From positions 107,318,547 to 107,382,546 of the forward strand of contig JACSVZ010000002.1 in the NCBI GenBank assembly GCA_014706295.1: 64,000 nucleotides of DNA, in the 5' to 3' direction. The position numbers and the translations under genes were made by a program. Source of the stretch: Lycocorax pyrrhopterus obiensis (lineage: Eukaryota; Chordata; Aves; Passeriformes; Paradisaeidae). Under the pieces are notes generated by a model that saw nothing but the letters and a program-made list of their open reading frames with translations, ran no database searches and was not told the DNA's origin. Positions 35,537 through 48,300 of the stretch are shown piece by piece. Every line of letters begins with the position of its first letter. Position 1 is the stretch's first letter.

Positions 35537-38500
35537 CTTTCCCATATTTCCATTTTTCTCATAGTTTTGAGACATCACATATATTTCATACTAAAGTTCT
35601 TAGAATCCAAAAAGATACTTTTATGAATTCAAGAGTGCACATATGTGTACGGGAGGTGCAGTGTAATTATAAGAATTGCCTACCCACCAGTGAAGATCAA
35701 GAAATCAGAATGTCTATTCTCCACAATACAGGAAGACTGTAGATTAGGAATATCTGGAACACAGTCAAAAATAAAACCAAGAAGAGGCCTTTGAAAAGAG
35801 GTTCAATAAAACAGTTGCTAGTTTCAAATAAATGAAACCTTCATTTTCATTTGTGTGTATATATATGTCTGGTGAAGGAGGTTCCACAGCCCCTTTGGGC
35901 AGCCGTTCACAAACTTCATTGTTGTCATAATTAGAATGCTTTATCTAATATCAGCTCAATTCTGATTTGTCTTAATGAAGACAATTTTCTTTAACCATCC
36001 TAAGTGGATAACGTTCCTCTTATGACCAAAATATGAACAGAACTGTCTGAATAGAAATGATGAGCATGGAGGTTGGATTTAATTCAAGAACAGATTTAGA
36101 AACATGGCAACAGGACTTGTCTTAAGTGCTAAATATCATGAAAATGCATGCCAGATCAGTCTTCACGTATACACTTTCTTATTACTCTCCTAAGACCTTT
36201 TATTTATTTTTGAGCATGATCTGATAAAACTGAAGATATTAACTCCTTAATAGCAGTTCAAGAAACATAATACAAGGACAGTGTGTGAAGTAGCCTTAAA
36301 ATGACATATGTGACATATGACAAATTCACTGTTCTCCTTCGCAAAGAAAAATGCTTTGTCTTTGGGTGGAGGAAGGAGAGTTTTCTTCCTGCCATTGGTC
36401 TTTACTAATCAATACTTGAACCAGACAAGAGAGTCTATCCCAGCAAGTTGCAGAACACTTACATGGGGAATCCTTGTCTCCCACCAGAAGGTGACTCTGC
36501 TTCAGACTCGAAAGGCATAGAGCTTTGCAATGTTCTGCTGTACATATTACATCAAACAGAGTGGTCTCATAGCAATTAGGAAAAAGCTTGTACTTCAGTC
36601 TTTGATTCACTTCTTTGGATATACCAAAGAATTATTTTGCCATTCATTCATTTATAGAGAGAATAGCCAATATTTTTCTTTTATAGTCTTGCCTTGAAAA
36701 ATGCAATTCTTCTGTAATGACTTATGAACATTCATTCAACTCAGGCTATGATATCAGAATGGGGAGAACTTTTCTCTGACAATAAATCCATGAGCAAAAT
36801 CAAAACCAGACAGATAATATGAAGCTTGTTCAGATCAAATCTTTAAATGTTGAAAAGTGTGTTTTACTCCATACAGCACATAGCTACCAAAAAAAGATTT
36901 AATCAGAAAGAATAAAAATAGTGTTGACTTCAATGTTTTCTGTTTGTCGAAATTGCTGGTAGGAGAAATGGTTGTATTATGTGAAAAAGAACATTTACTC
37001 TTAAAGTCTCATGTCAAGAAGAAAAATGTTAACTATATTCCCTTGGAATGTATTATATTTTTTTTCAACTCATATGAAATATACTTCTTTTCCCTTGGGA
37101 CTGGCCACTGCATAACCTTATCTGATGCACTAGCTACATTAATTTCTCCATAAACATGTCAGTGTTTATATTTGCATGAAAAAATATACTCACACTGGAA
37201 CTATTACATATGTATTCTTTATTAAAAAATATTTAGTTTTGTCAGTCTTGCAAGCAAATTCACTAAATTGTAGTCACTGGTGGGTACATTTCTGCAACTT
37301 GCATATTTTCAGTTGGACCTGTTGTATCCATGGGAAGAAAGTATGATAACTTGACTAAGGATCATTTATGGTGAAGTAAAAGTAGAGACTTGTGTCCTTT
37401 GTTGTATTAATATTCAAAATCAAACATTTCAAAATATTTGAGTGTAGAAACAAAACTTTTCTGATATGAAACGTTAATGAACTGAAATTGAAGAAAAGAG
37501 TTAGAAGTTTCCAAGATCTCTCTGCTCATGATCAGACCCCAAAGCAAGAGCTCAGTTGTCGGTACCATAAATTTGTAATGGTCTCTCCCTGGTGATAGCT
37601 ACAGAAGTAATCCAGGAAACTGTCTGGACAATGATTGATTTCTTCCACCTGCCTGCGGTGACCTATCCATCCACATCTATATTTATATTCCAGGAACTGA
37701 GGTCTTCAACCACTCCTTATCCCATGACAGTGCACACATTTATTGGATATTTTCTGTTCCATGAACCAAAAAAGTTATAATTAATGGCTGTTCCAGTCTC
37801 TAGGTACCTTACCAGAGAATTAAAAATCAAACTTCTGGAAAAGAAAGCTTATAGTTATTCTCAGTGCCAAAGAAGTGGGAAATATAGTCACCTCAGCGCT
37901 ACTTCTCCCAAAATCAATATCACCTCCTGACTCTTTAAAGTCACCACAAAACAAGACTGGCCATCAATCAGAAGCTGATGCAGAAAAATTAGATAATATA
38001 TGCCTGAGGAAGTTTATAGTTCTTTGAGCTTGGAGGAGCTGGGTAACAGTGGAGCACCATCCACATAATTCCTTGCAGAAGTTCATAGCTTCAGAATTTT
38101 TGTCCAGGATAGAGAAACACTTTTAGAACCATGTATTATGCTCATGTGTATCTCTGCCTGGCAACACAAGATGCTGGCCTCAACCAGGGTTTCTTGGCAT
38201 TGTTGCAACAGCATCCCTGATGTTAATAAGGTTCTGTGATACCTCCAGTGCCATGAGTCATCTTCTCTAGTCCTCCTCTGCCATCTGTTCTGAGGGTGAG
38301 TGCCACTGGTGTCAGGTGGTAACATCACCAAATAAATGCTAAGCGAACAGGTTGCTGTCAGAATGGCACTCTTTGTCTGACTCCAGCACATAAAATGGCT
38401 GCATTAATAAGTCATTGCGGGGCAGCTAATTGATTGCAGAAAGCATTACTAGGCATAACTGATGGGAAAAACACACAGGCCATACATTTTGGGAGTGCAG

Positions 38501-39107
38501 AGCATTGTTATCAACCTCATGCAACTGAACCTGTCTTCAGTTCTCAGTCACTTCTTTTGGGCCCAAAGCCTTATAAATAGTCAGAAGAGCAATTAATTTG
38601 TGCCCCAATTGCCCTCTCTTAGAATTGCTCAGGAGGTACAAACATAGGGTCTGAAATTAAATCCCATTTGACATTGCTACCTTAAAACTGGTAGCCTGAG
38701 GATTTTGCTAGCTGTCCTTAAAATCCTTCCAGGCTGACATATCTAACTAGAGGCAGCTTTCTCCAAATCAATATACAAGGGGAAAAAAAGTCAGCTGGTG
38801 TTTGACAACAAGATAATACAAATTGTATGACTTCTTTCAGCCTGCTCAATTATTACGAAGGCCAGGGATTATTTAACACACTTAAGAGTTGTTAATTTTC
38901 ATAGCAGTAGCTTGCAGACAGCCTAAATTAAAACAGACTGCTGCTGTGCTGTTACTTTAGATAATCTCTCAGTTAGGTGCTCTGAATTTCCAGACAAGTT
39001 CATTAAACACAGACAGACAGAGCTGCAGAATTTACATGAGCAAAATATTGCCAAACAGATGTCAGAGTTTGCTGTGCTGGGCCATGCCAATACTGCATTC
39101 TTCTCCT

Positions 39108-39115
39108 ATTTGCAT
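39108..39115 (+). promoter_or_regulatory. Octamer-like (POU) motif in an enhancer-like stretch
   Basis: ATTTGCAT, the octamer recognised by POU factors, appears within ATTTGCATAT. ATGCTAAT follows at about 39139. The preceding 700 bases are free of repeats and contain several TAATT/AATTA cores. A second ATTTGCATAT lies at 43429. Single octamers are expected by chance several times in this window. Confidence 0.18.
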
Positions 39116-39194
39116 ATCACCTCATGTTATCTGGTATTATGCTAATTGATGCTATACACACATGCTCTCTGAGTTTAAAATAGTGTTATGACAT

Positions 39195-39273
39195 TTTATC
39201 TTGAAATGTGGAAAACTTTATAAAGAAGCAGGCAGTTCCTGCTTCTTTATAAAAGATATAATATAAAGATAAA
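39195..39273. other. Long stem-loop with a perfect 16-bp stem
   Basis: TTTATAAAGAAGCAGG (39217-39232) and its exact reverse complement (39238-39253) are separated by the 5-base loop CAGTT. Outside an internal loop of about 12-14 bases per side, TTTATCTT (39195-39202) pairs with AAGATAAA (39266-39273). The whole is about 79 bases, the size of a microRNA precursor, but the large internal loop is not typical. It could also be a small inverted-repeat element or a chance palindrome. No terminal duplication is seen. Confidence 0.4.
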
Positions 39274-40718
39274 TACTTCATAAAAGTATTTTCCATTGAA
39301 TGCAAAAATGATTGACTTAAAATGAAGCTGCCATGCAGGACCGCTAGTTCTGGGCACACCAGGGACTGACCCAAAACTTGAGTCAGTTCTAAACAGCTTT
39401 AGTTACCATCTTGTTTGGAAATTATTACCTATTGTCTCCCTGATCAGCTCACAATCATGAAGTGAAATTAGCTGAAAAATCAAGCGAGGTTGCATACCAA
39501 CAATGTGCTAATAATTTTGAGAAATGTTTATTCTGCTTTTGATTAGCGCATACAAAGTTTGCCTTGCTGTAAAATATGCTCAATGCATGTTGACTGAGCA
39601 ATAAGATAAAATATCTCCATGATAGGAGAAGGGGGCTAGGTTTCCAGTGAAATGTTTGTGGGATTTGCAAGGAATGTCTGAAGCATTATAAAAAAAAGGT
39701 ATGGTAAGGAGAGGAAGGAAGATGATTAAGAGAAAAGCATTATTTTTGACATAGTTTTGAGATTCACAGTTTCTACTGCTGGTGGCAGCATGTTAGGAAG
39801 ATTCCTTGAAAATGATTGAAATGACTAGCTATTAACATTTGTCTTATGCAGAGAATATTTACTCCAACATTATTTTTCTGAGTTTTGGAAAGTTTATTGT
39901 TTGTATTAGTCATCAATAATCAATCATAAACCTAAATACACTTTTTTATGCACACAGGAACATTTCCAGAGAAAGATTGATTGGCCTGATCTTACTAATT
40001 TGAAAAGCACATGAACAAATATAACATTGAAATAACCACAGGAAATATTTGCAAAGGACAAGAATTGATCGAAGTCATGAGCAAAGGTTTTCTAAATGTC
40101 TATAATAAATATAGATCCAGGACCTTTTAAAACTGGAGTACAGCAAAAGAGTACAGGATAGGAAAACCAGTAGACTGAATTCATTGTCTCTAGCTTTAGA
40201 AATGAGCTTATAATTAAAAGGTTTTAGAGTAAAAAAAGTTATGTCAAACTGCATATTTACAGGTCACATTGATATTTTTCCACTAATTTGTAGCAAAAAT
40301 GATTCCTTTGTATATGTGCGTACCTATACAAATACAGATTTATGAATATATATATATTTAAGCAGACATCTATCTATCTATATCAATCTATGCACACCTA
40401 TTTGCCATTTTGGAAGAACAGCCTTTGGATTTCTGCAGAGATTTGAGAAAGTTGTTATCATAACTGAATTCCGTAACTTTGATGTAGACCCACACAAAAT
40501 CTAGTCACCCATGTTTTACTCTCAAATAAAATTATTTAAAATAGAACAAATTTTTCAAATTTAAAAGGCAGCTCAAAATCCCACAAAATTAGAACATTAA
40601 GAGCTTATTTCCCAAAAAAGGAGATATAAATAACTGTTTTTTCCGTGTTAGAAGGCAGTAATTCAGAAAAGAAAATGTTTTGAACAAACTGAATTTAGAT
40701 GTTCCATTGTTTCATATT

Positions 40719-40743
40719 TACTTATTTTTATTTATTTTTATTT
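40719..40743. repeat. TTTAT simple repeat
   Basis: Short pentanucleotide-like run of TTTAT units within unique DNA, followed by a CCCCC run. Confidence 0.7.
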
Positions 40744-43700
40744 CCCCCAACCCAGCCATTCAAGTTACAAGAAGTTTAAATTATTTTATTGAAATTTCAT
40801 TGTCACTTTTCGTATATGAAAAACTGCTGGATAAAAAATGTGAGTTGATTCTCTGAGTAACTTGTGATTAATTATTTCAATATGGAATCAATTACTTTAC
40901 CCTCAGATACACAGCCTCCTATTTTATAACTCCATCATTACCACCTTTTTCCATGACACCCATTTTGAAAAAAATATTATAATATGCTGGTCACACAAAG
41001 CAAGTAAAATATTAAAAATACCTGCTTTTGAAATTGAGATTTGAATGTTCCTTTAAACATTTGCAGACTTTGATTAGGAAGCAGCATCAGTAGTAGTAAA
41101 GTATGACATAACAAGCAAACAGTGTCACTTTTAATTATAAAGTAAAAATTCATATGTTGAGGGACAAGATAAGCATTCAATCAGCACAGTCAGTTAAACT
41201 TAGGTGATAGCACTGCCTGACCAGACAGAACATAAGGCTCTCATAACACAGAGAAATGGAAAAAATGTACTGGGCAAGGAGGATTATGTTTTGCAGATAG
41301 AGTCCCGATTTTGGTTTGTCTTGTAGCATGTGTGCCGATGTTGTTGTTTCTGACTTCTAAAAATAATTTATTCTATGTTTCTTTCTTTTCTATATCTTTC
41401 TTTCCTCTGACAACTCACTTTGACCATTGGCCAGTAGACATTAAAACAGTCTCTTTGCTATAATTAGCAATGCTCTGTGCCTGCTTTCCTTAAAATATTG
41501 ACATAGCAGTGATTTATACTTTCTTTTTTTAATGTGGTAAAGACAGGAATCTGGAATTGTAAAGATATTTTTTTCAAGACTTGGCATACATTTGGCCCTG
41601 TCAGAACATCCATAAAATCTCAATCAGAACAATTCTTGGGTGCAATGTTGTTTGGTTAACCCTGAGTGAATATATTCATTTAACTGATAGGAGTGCTTCT
41701 TGATTATGGGGAAAGTTGTCAGCTACATTGTAGAACAATTGATTGGGTTCAGGTTGAGCACTCTGCCTCTGCACAAGCAGAATAAGGTCTTTTGGGTCAA
41801 ATAATAATTTTTTAAAAAATTTATTTTTAAAATTGCATTCTGTCTGAGATATTGGATGAACTTTACACCCAAACTGTGTTCTGAATCCATGCCACACTCA
41901 GCTGAGGAAAAGCCTGTGGGTGAATACTGTGCTCAGTGATAACAGAAACTCTTAGACACCATAATGTGTTCTGAAGCCATCAAGGCATTGACAGTTCATA
42001 GCACTTTTAGTGCACTTTCTGTAATCTTTGTAGCAGCACTGAGTACATCGCTGACCTCCTTGTCAATCTGGGTACCATTTTGAAAAGGATAGAATTTAAG
42101 AACTAGATTTGGCATATAATTTTCTGTGAGAATTTTTTCCTTTTTCAGGAAAAAAAAAAGTATTTATTGGAGGAAAGAAGTATATCAAACAGGTTTTAAT
42201 AAATCCCTGTCAAAATAAACCAAGGTCTTCATCTCTAAGGAGATATCTTTTGAATCCTACCTGGAAAACAAAGTGTGCACCATACTGAGAACAGACTTTG
42301 TGTTTGCAGCTTAGGGGCTTCTAAAGTTCCTCTCCACACAGATTTCTCTCCTTGTAGTTTCTGTACTTCAGGAGAAACTCTCAGAGATTTTTATTCTTGA
42401 TACATATAGTGTATATATTGCTTTGAGTTGTGGGACCATCCCAGGAAAAGCCCACTTCAAGAATGAATAAGGATACTCTCAGTGAGTCTGAGAACATGGG
42501 TATTTGATAACATTTTATGACTCTCGATATTTTAATTGCCTTCATGTCAAAATTTTGCTGTAAGTCCTTTTCCTGGGCAATGTAGAGTACTTTAAAGTTT
42601 TTGCAACTTGGAATTAAAATTTCACATCTGAATTTTGAAAGAGAGTGACAAGTATTACCTTTTATCTCCTTAGCTTTCAAACTGTGCATTAACCAAGTTA
42701 ACTAGATATCTCTGTCTTTTCATTAACATAATTTTGCTTAAAGCCCACAATATGTTCTGTAGATTCCTCCCGAAAAAAAACAGTTTTGGAGATTTTATTA
42801 GAAGAATTTAAGAAACCTCATTTTTGGAACTCTGATATCTGTCATGAAAATTTTGGGTTTCTGGTGATCAATGATGAGAAATATTTCCATAAATAGTTTG
42901 CTTCTTTGGAGGTTGAAGATATTTTTTCTGGTACCTCTAGAAAGTTTTGCCTGTAGGAAATCAACAGAACTGATCTGGCATGGTTTCACTGACCTAGCAC
43001 ATGAAAATCTCAAATAATAGTGATGAGCTTTTGCTCTTTTTAAAATATAATTCTTGAAAGGTCCTAATAATCTTCATCATGTTTTCCTTGTTCTTCGAAA
43101 GCGAAGGAAACCAGGATTGCACTCAGGAAGAAGGTGAAGTTACAGTGTGTTTTGTCCCTGTGCAGATAGACCTTCCAACGTCATGTATCAAATTCTTCCA
43201 AATCAATGTCTGAACCTTTTATTTTCTCCCCAGGGTTTGGCAGAAGTTACAGCAAAATATCTGGCTCAGAATCACTCTGGGTAAAACAAGTGATATGATC
43301 CTGGCTAGAGGAGATAGGGCGTACCTGCCTCTGTGTGATATTCGATACTCGGGTGGATATCCAGGGCTCTAGCTCTTGTTAGTTTTTGTATGAACAGCTT
43401 TCAGCAGAAGCCAGGATTATCACCCCTTATTTGCATATGATGAAGAGATTATAATTTTATTTCTGCAGGCCACTTTGTCACTTTAAGATTTTGACAGCCA
43501 CATGGTGTCCTACTTCAGAAAACAGCACATCATAAAAATTATAGACCTTTGATAATCAGTGTGAAAACCAGGTAATTAAGTTGTTCCACTGGTAAAATGC
43601 CAGTGCCACTCACAGTTTCCAAGTCTTGGTTGAAGTATGTGCAATTGAAATTCTTGAGCCCTCTCTTTTTGAGAAATAATTTGTGCTTAATACAGTGATT

Positions 43701-45188
43701 CCTAGCCTCTACTAATGCAAAAAGATTTTCAACACTTTTTAAAAAATACTGCAAATGAAATTTATTTAAAACTTTGTGTACAACTTTTTTTTGTACTTTT
43801 ATTAATTTTCTTCTTTTTTTTTTGTTTACATACAATACATGCGGAATTCAAGGGCTATTTTTCCTCATAATTTCAATACTTTCTAATATCTCAGGACTAT
43901 GAAGGATCCAATTTGGGTAACACCACCCTGGAAGAAGGCACTCCCTCACAGTGATCATGAAAGTGATATCAACCTATGTTAAAATAGCACAGACATATAA
44001 ATGGAAGCTTTTTCAGTTTAAGGGTGGGAACTTTAATAGGTTTTTTCCTTGCTGAATTTTTAGTTTCGAAACTCATTCTCCCTTCCGCCCCTGAAACAGC
44101 ATGGATGTGTTTTGCCTTAGGGCGTGCTTGAAGGATCATGAAGTTGACTACTGGAAAAGTGGAATTTGCTTGAAAACCAAATTTTGTGGTGAGATTTTAA
44201 TTTCACCCATCTCCATTTAAAAAAAAACAAACAAACCAGGATTTAATTGTTTCTTGCTTTATGCAGTAGAGGCTGATAAATTTGAATTATGCTTAATTGA
44301 CAAAATCATGCAACACTTAAACTTGGGTTTGTTTTTTTTTTATTTTAATTGGCCTGTTATAAATATACAGACACATTTGTAATAAATGAATGCAAATATA
44401 TATTTTCTCTATTTTTCACCTAAATAATAGGACAACTTTAAAATAAATGACACAGAAACCTCACATTCTGTCATTGTGAAATGCCATCAGAAATACTCCT
44501 GGAAACGCTTCTTAATTGTTCCTCAGCAGAATAGATTTACATAATTTCAATTGCAGATGGCATCTGATGCTTTTAGAGTACATGGTCAAAGCATGTTTCT
44601 TCAACTTGCATATAAATAGATGGTGATTTTTCATCACATTTCTATATGCAACATAACTGAGATAAAATGAGTGTAAGTGCAGTGAGAGGATATTTTTGAC
44701 TGACCTCTTAAAGATGTCTGGTAGAAGGAAGCAAGAAGTTAGGTTTAGTGCAGCTTTGAGGATCATTTTTATAAGCTTGATAATTGCTGTCTGATTGTAC
44801 GATTCAGTTTCAAGGTCTGTGTGGAGAGATGTTCCCTGCTTTTCTAGTCTAATCCACACTGAATGTTAGGGATAAAATATTGCATGGTGAGTTTATCAGC
44901 CAAGTTGCTGCTGTGGAACATTCCTATCCTGGGACTCATTTAGGATTTTCTCTTCACTATCCTGAGACACCATGACCACTGTGAAATTTCTCCTTTGTGC
45001 AACTCGCTGCTAGTGGCCATTGTTGCTGGTGTCACTTGATATTATTTAAGAAAAATAACGTAGAAAATGTAAATGTCTCACACAGAAAAGAAAAAAAACT
45101 GTGCCAGCTTTTCCCAAGGACTTCAGGTGTCACAAACCCATGAGCTATGTAGACATTTGTTTTTTCTGGAAAACATTCAAATAGTGGG

Positions 45189-45365
45189 AATCATAGAATC
45201 ATAGAATGATTTGGGTTGGAAAGGACATTAAATATCATCTAGTTTGGACTCCCTGCCATGGCAGGAATGTCATTTACTCCCTCAGGTTGCTTAGGCTTCA
45301 TCCAGTCTGGCCTTGAACATTTCCAGGGATGGGGCATCCACAACTTTTCTGGGCAACAAATTAAG
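45189..45365 (-). mobile_element. CR1 LINE 3' tail, about 180 bases
   Basis: The plus strand starts ATCATAGAATCATAGAATGA, the reverse complement of intact CR1 terminal octamers, and continues through GGTTGGAAAGGACATTAAA, CCTGCCATGGCAGG and TCTGGCCTTGAACATTTCC to GGGCAACAAATTAAGAATG. Similarity fades after about 45365, so the 5' boundary is approximate. The well-kept octamers suggest it is younger than the copy at 10780. Confidence 0.92.
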
Positions 45366-48300
45366 AATGTCTCCTCCACAAAATAAACTCTTTGTGATGA
45401 GTCATGACCTAGATGAACGTAGGATATTTCTGTCTTGGTTCATGGAATTCCTGAGAAGACCCTGTGATCTTCCCCACCACGGTCACTATCTAAATTTCTT
45501 CAGTGGATTTCTTCTGCAATGTCCTCTTATTCCATATGTTTGTATTGCAAAGACTGGACATTTCCGTTGCATGGTGTTAATTGTTCACCTAAGTTGTGTG
45601 ATTTTGTTTTCCTTTGTTCACTCTGGTGCATGTAAACAAAGATGAAATGGCTTGTTTCATGTGTAAGTATGAAATTATTTGCCTGATCATTAGTATAGGA
45701 GACTGAATTCTGACCTCTTGGACTAGTCAAGGACAGAAAACAACAACATATAAACTGGACAAAAGCTAAATAATCTAAAAATTCATACGAAATTACAGAG
45801 TAAAAATCTTCTTTTATTCCAAAAAATCTATGGAGTTTAAAAAATAAAACTGTTACTACATTTGGATGAGTGATTAAAAGTAAAACCAGTGCATGTTTTC
45901 TCATCATATTCACATTTATTTCTATATGTACTTCTAGTCCCGGCCTATGACACTTATTTAAAATCTGGACCTGAACTCCACAAAGATTTCTGAATAGACT
46001 TATTTCTGTATCTCTACAAGGCTTCACTGGACTATTCTGTGTTCAAAATGCTGCCTTAATAGAAGAAATTTCTGGACTGGGTCTCTTGCAGTGATAGCTG
46101 CAAGTCCCACATTTCACACTACATTGTCAGAAGGAATCATGTGAACATCTAGAGAAACTAATTAAAAATATCTTATTTTGTCACGGGGGCATATGCTAGA
46201 GGGTTTTTTTCAGGTTTGCCAAAACGGATGTTATATATACAGATTTAGTGCAGTTAGAATAATGGTAAAGGTTAATCCTATGCCATGACATGAACTGATC
46301 AAAATTTCATTAAAACTTCAGCGGGAGAATCTTTACCAGAACAAGGGGGGAATGCTCTTTTTATAAATAATATAAAAACTTAAATAGCAAAAAAAATAAA
46401 AGTCTTAAAATTGAAAAGTTTTAACACATTATTATGAAATACTATTTGTATGGCTTTTTTGTGTTTTGGGGAATGGTTTTGTTTGTTTGATGGATTGGGA
46501 TTGTTTTTGAAAAGTCTAGTTTTCATTAGATCATCAGTAAAATACACGGACAGTTTCTCATCTGACTATCTTGGATTTCAAAATAGCTTATTTCAGGACT
46601 ATTCACCTACATTTTTATTTTCTAGTTTAAGTGTTGTACCATTGTTGAATCTTGACATGGAAGAAAATAACATCTTTGCAGTTCTAAATGAAAACAAGAC
46701 TATGAAAGCAAGACCAACTAAAAATGCAGCGACCTGTGCTTTTGATGTGTTTGGCATTTTATCGTGAACTTTTCATCCAGCCCAGAAAGAACAATGCTTA
46801 ATTTTCTGATCCCAGATTGAATTTACAGCTCTGCCAGCCAGAAAATCATCTTTGGACTTGTAAACCATACACATTTGATCTGGAAGTCACTGAGACAGAA
46901 CAAATACAGAATCTAACAATGTCATTCATTCAGAGTTACTTTTTGGCACATAATATCTGGCTTGAAAGAGGACATGCAAACCAATAAAAGTTCTTTCAAG
47001 CATATAAAGACCAGTTTTCCAAGTGAAAACCAGCATCATCTTTGTGTTGGTCCTTTGGCCATTTCCAGCTTTATTATGCACTCAACACAGTTATCAATAC
47101 ACAAAAATCTATGAAGAAACTTGCATTTAAAGGAGACACATTTACCTGGAATCAATATATTTTGTTCTTTTTGTCAAGTAGTCTAATTCAACTTTGTTTA
47201 CAGTATTTTAGGCCTAGCAACACAGTCTTTGAAAGACAGCAGAACAGCAAGTAAAGGGAGAAGATGGGAATAGAGAAATGAAAAAGAAAGCATGCTATAG
47301 AACAGCTTACTTTGTGCTCATTATTGCTATCCTGTCAAAAAATGTGCAGAGCCCTCTGTCAGTGCATAGACCCTTTCCTCTTTGTTCTTTTTAATGATTT
47401 CTTAGAGAAGGTACATCTAAGTTCCTTATGTGCATCCTTCACTGACTGTGAATCAGAAGGTATGTGAGGATCCATTCATTTACATCATAATTCTGATGCC
47501 AACCTTTCCCGTTACCACAGAAACACAGCCCATGACCACGCTTTGTGTTAAAAAGGAAATATACGATACCATCAATGATGACAGCTCCCATGATTTAATC
47601 CTTGATTTTTGCCATAAAATCTGACCTTTACTTGATCTTACTGCTTTACTTGCACATTTGATTTTAAAACTGCTGATAGCTTGGCTTCATTTGCTTTCTC
47701 AGTCTGCTTAATACGAATTTACAAGGGTCGGAGTTTCCCAAATGCATCAGTTCTCTGTGGCTTTCGCTTGTTAAATAGAGTGTTGCATTTTTACCTACCT
47801 AGAAAAACAGTGTCTCTTATGCCTCTAATGCTCATCATAAATATCTTGTCTTTCATATCTGAAATATAATCCCTCTGGAATATTTTCTTTATAAGCCATT
47901 GTTCTTGTGTCTGCCTGGTTAGCAGTTTCTACATGTCAGACAAAGCACACACAGATCAAGTCCATTCTTAGCTGTCAGGGATGGTTATAGGTCACAGCCA
48001 TCCGATATCTGTTTCTGATGATTTTTTATTTAACTTCTCCTCATGCTGAGAAATCTGATAAGTGAGTTATATTTGCTGTTTTACCTGCATTCCAACTTTT
48101 AGAGTTCAGGGAGCCTGGAATTTGTCAGTAAAGATCTGAACCCATGTATCACCCAGTGTTTGAAGGTTAGCAACATAAATCTTTCAATAAAAGAACAAAG
48201 GTCTACAAGCATGTTCACATTCCTTCAGCTTTCAGTGATAAGGAAGCCATTTTCAAAATAGCAATTAGGTCAAACAATGAAAATGCATTCTGTAATTTTG

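Larger units (their letters stand above)
35537..45188. other. Unique AT-rich non-coding DNA
   Basis: Nearly 10 kb without a recognised gene or interspersed repeat. It includes the strong hairpin at 39195-39273, a TTTAT run at 40719-40743, short TATC and AT runs at 40345-40395, and a repeat-free stretch (about 38430-39180) with octamer and homeodomain-type motifs. Open frames such as 38083-38391, 42381-42689, 43539-43835 and 44512-44859 (all minus) have no recognisable domain and are probably chance in AT-rich DNA. Confidence 0.5.

Noticed and set aside
45527..46027. 166-codon minus-strand frame
   Set aside because: No recognisable domain, signal peptide or homologue. AT-rich DNA yields occasional frames of this length, and nothing suggests exon borders.
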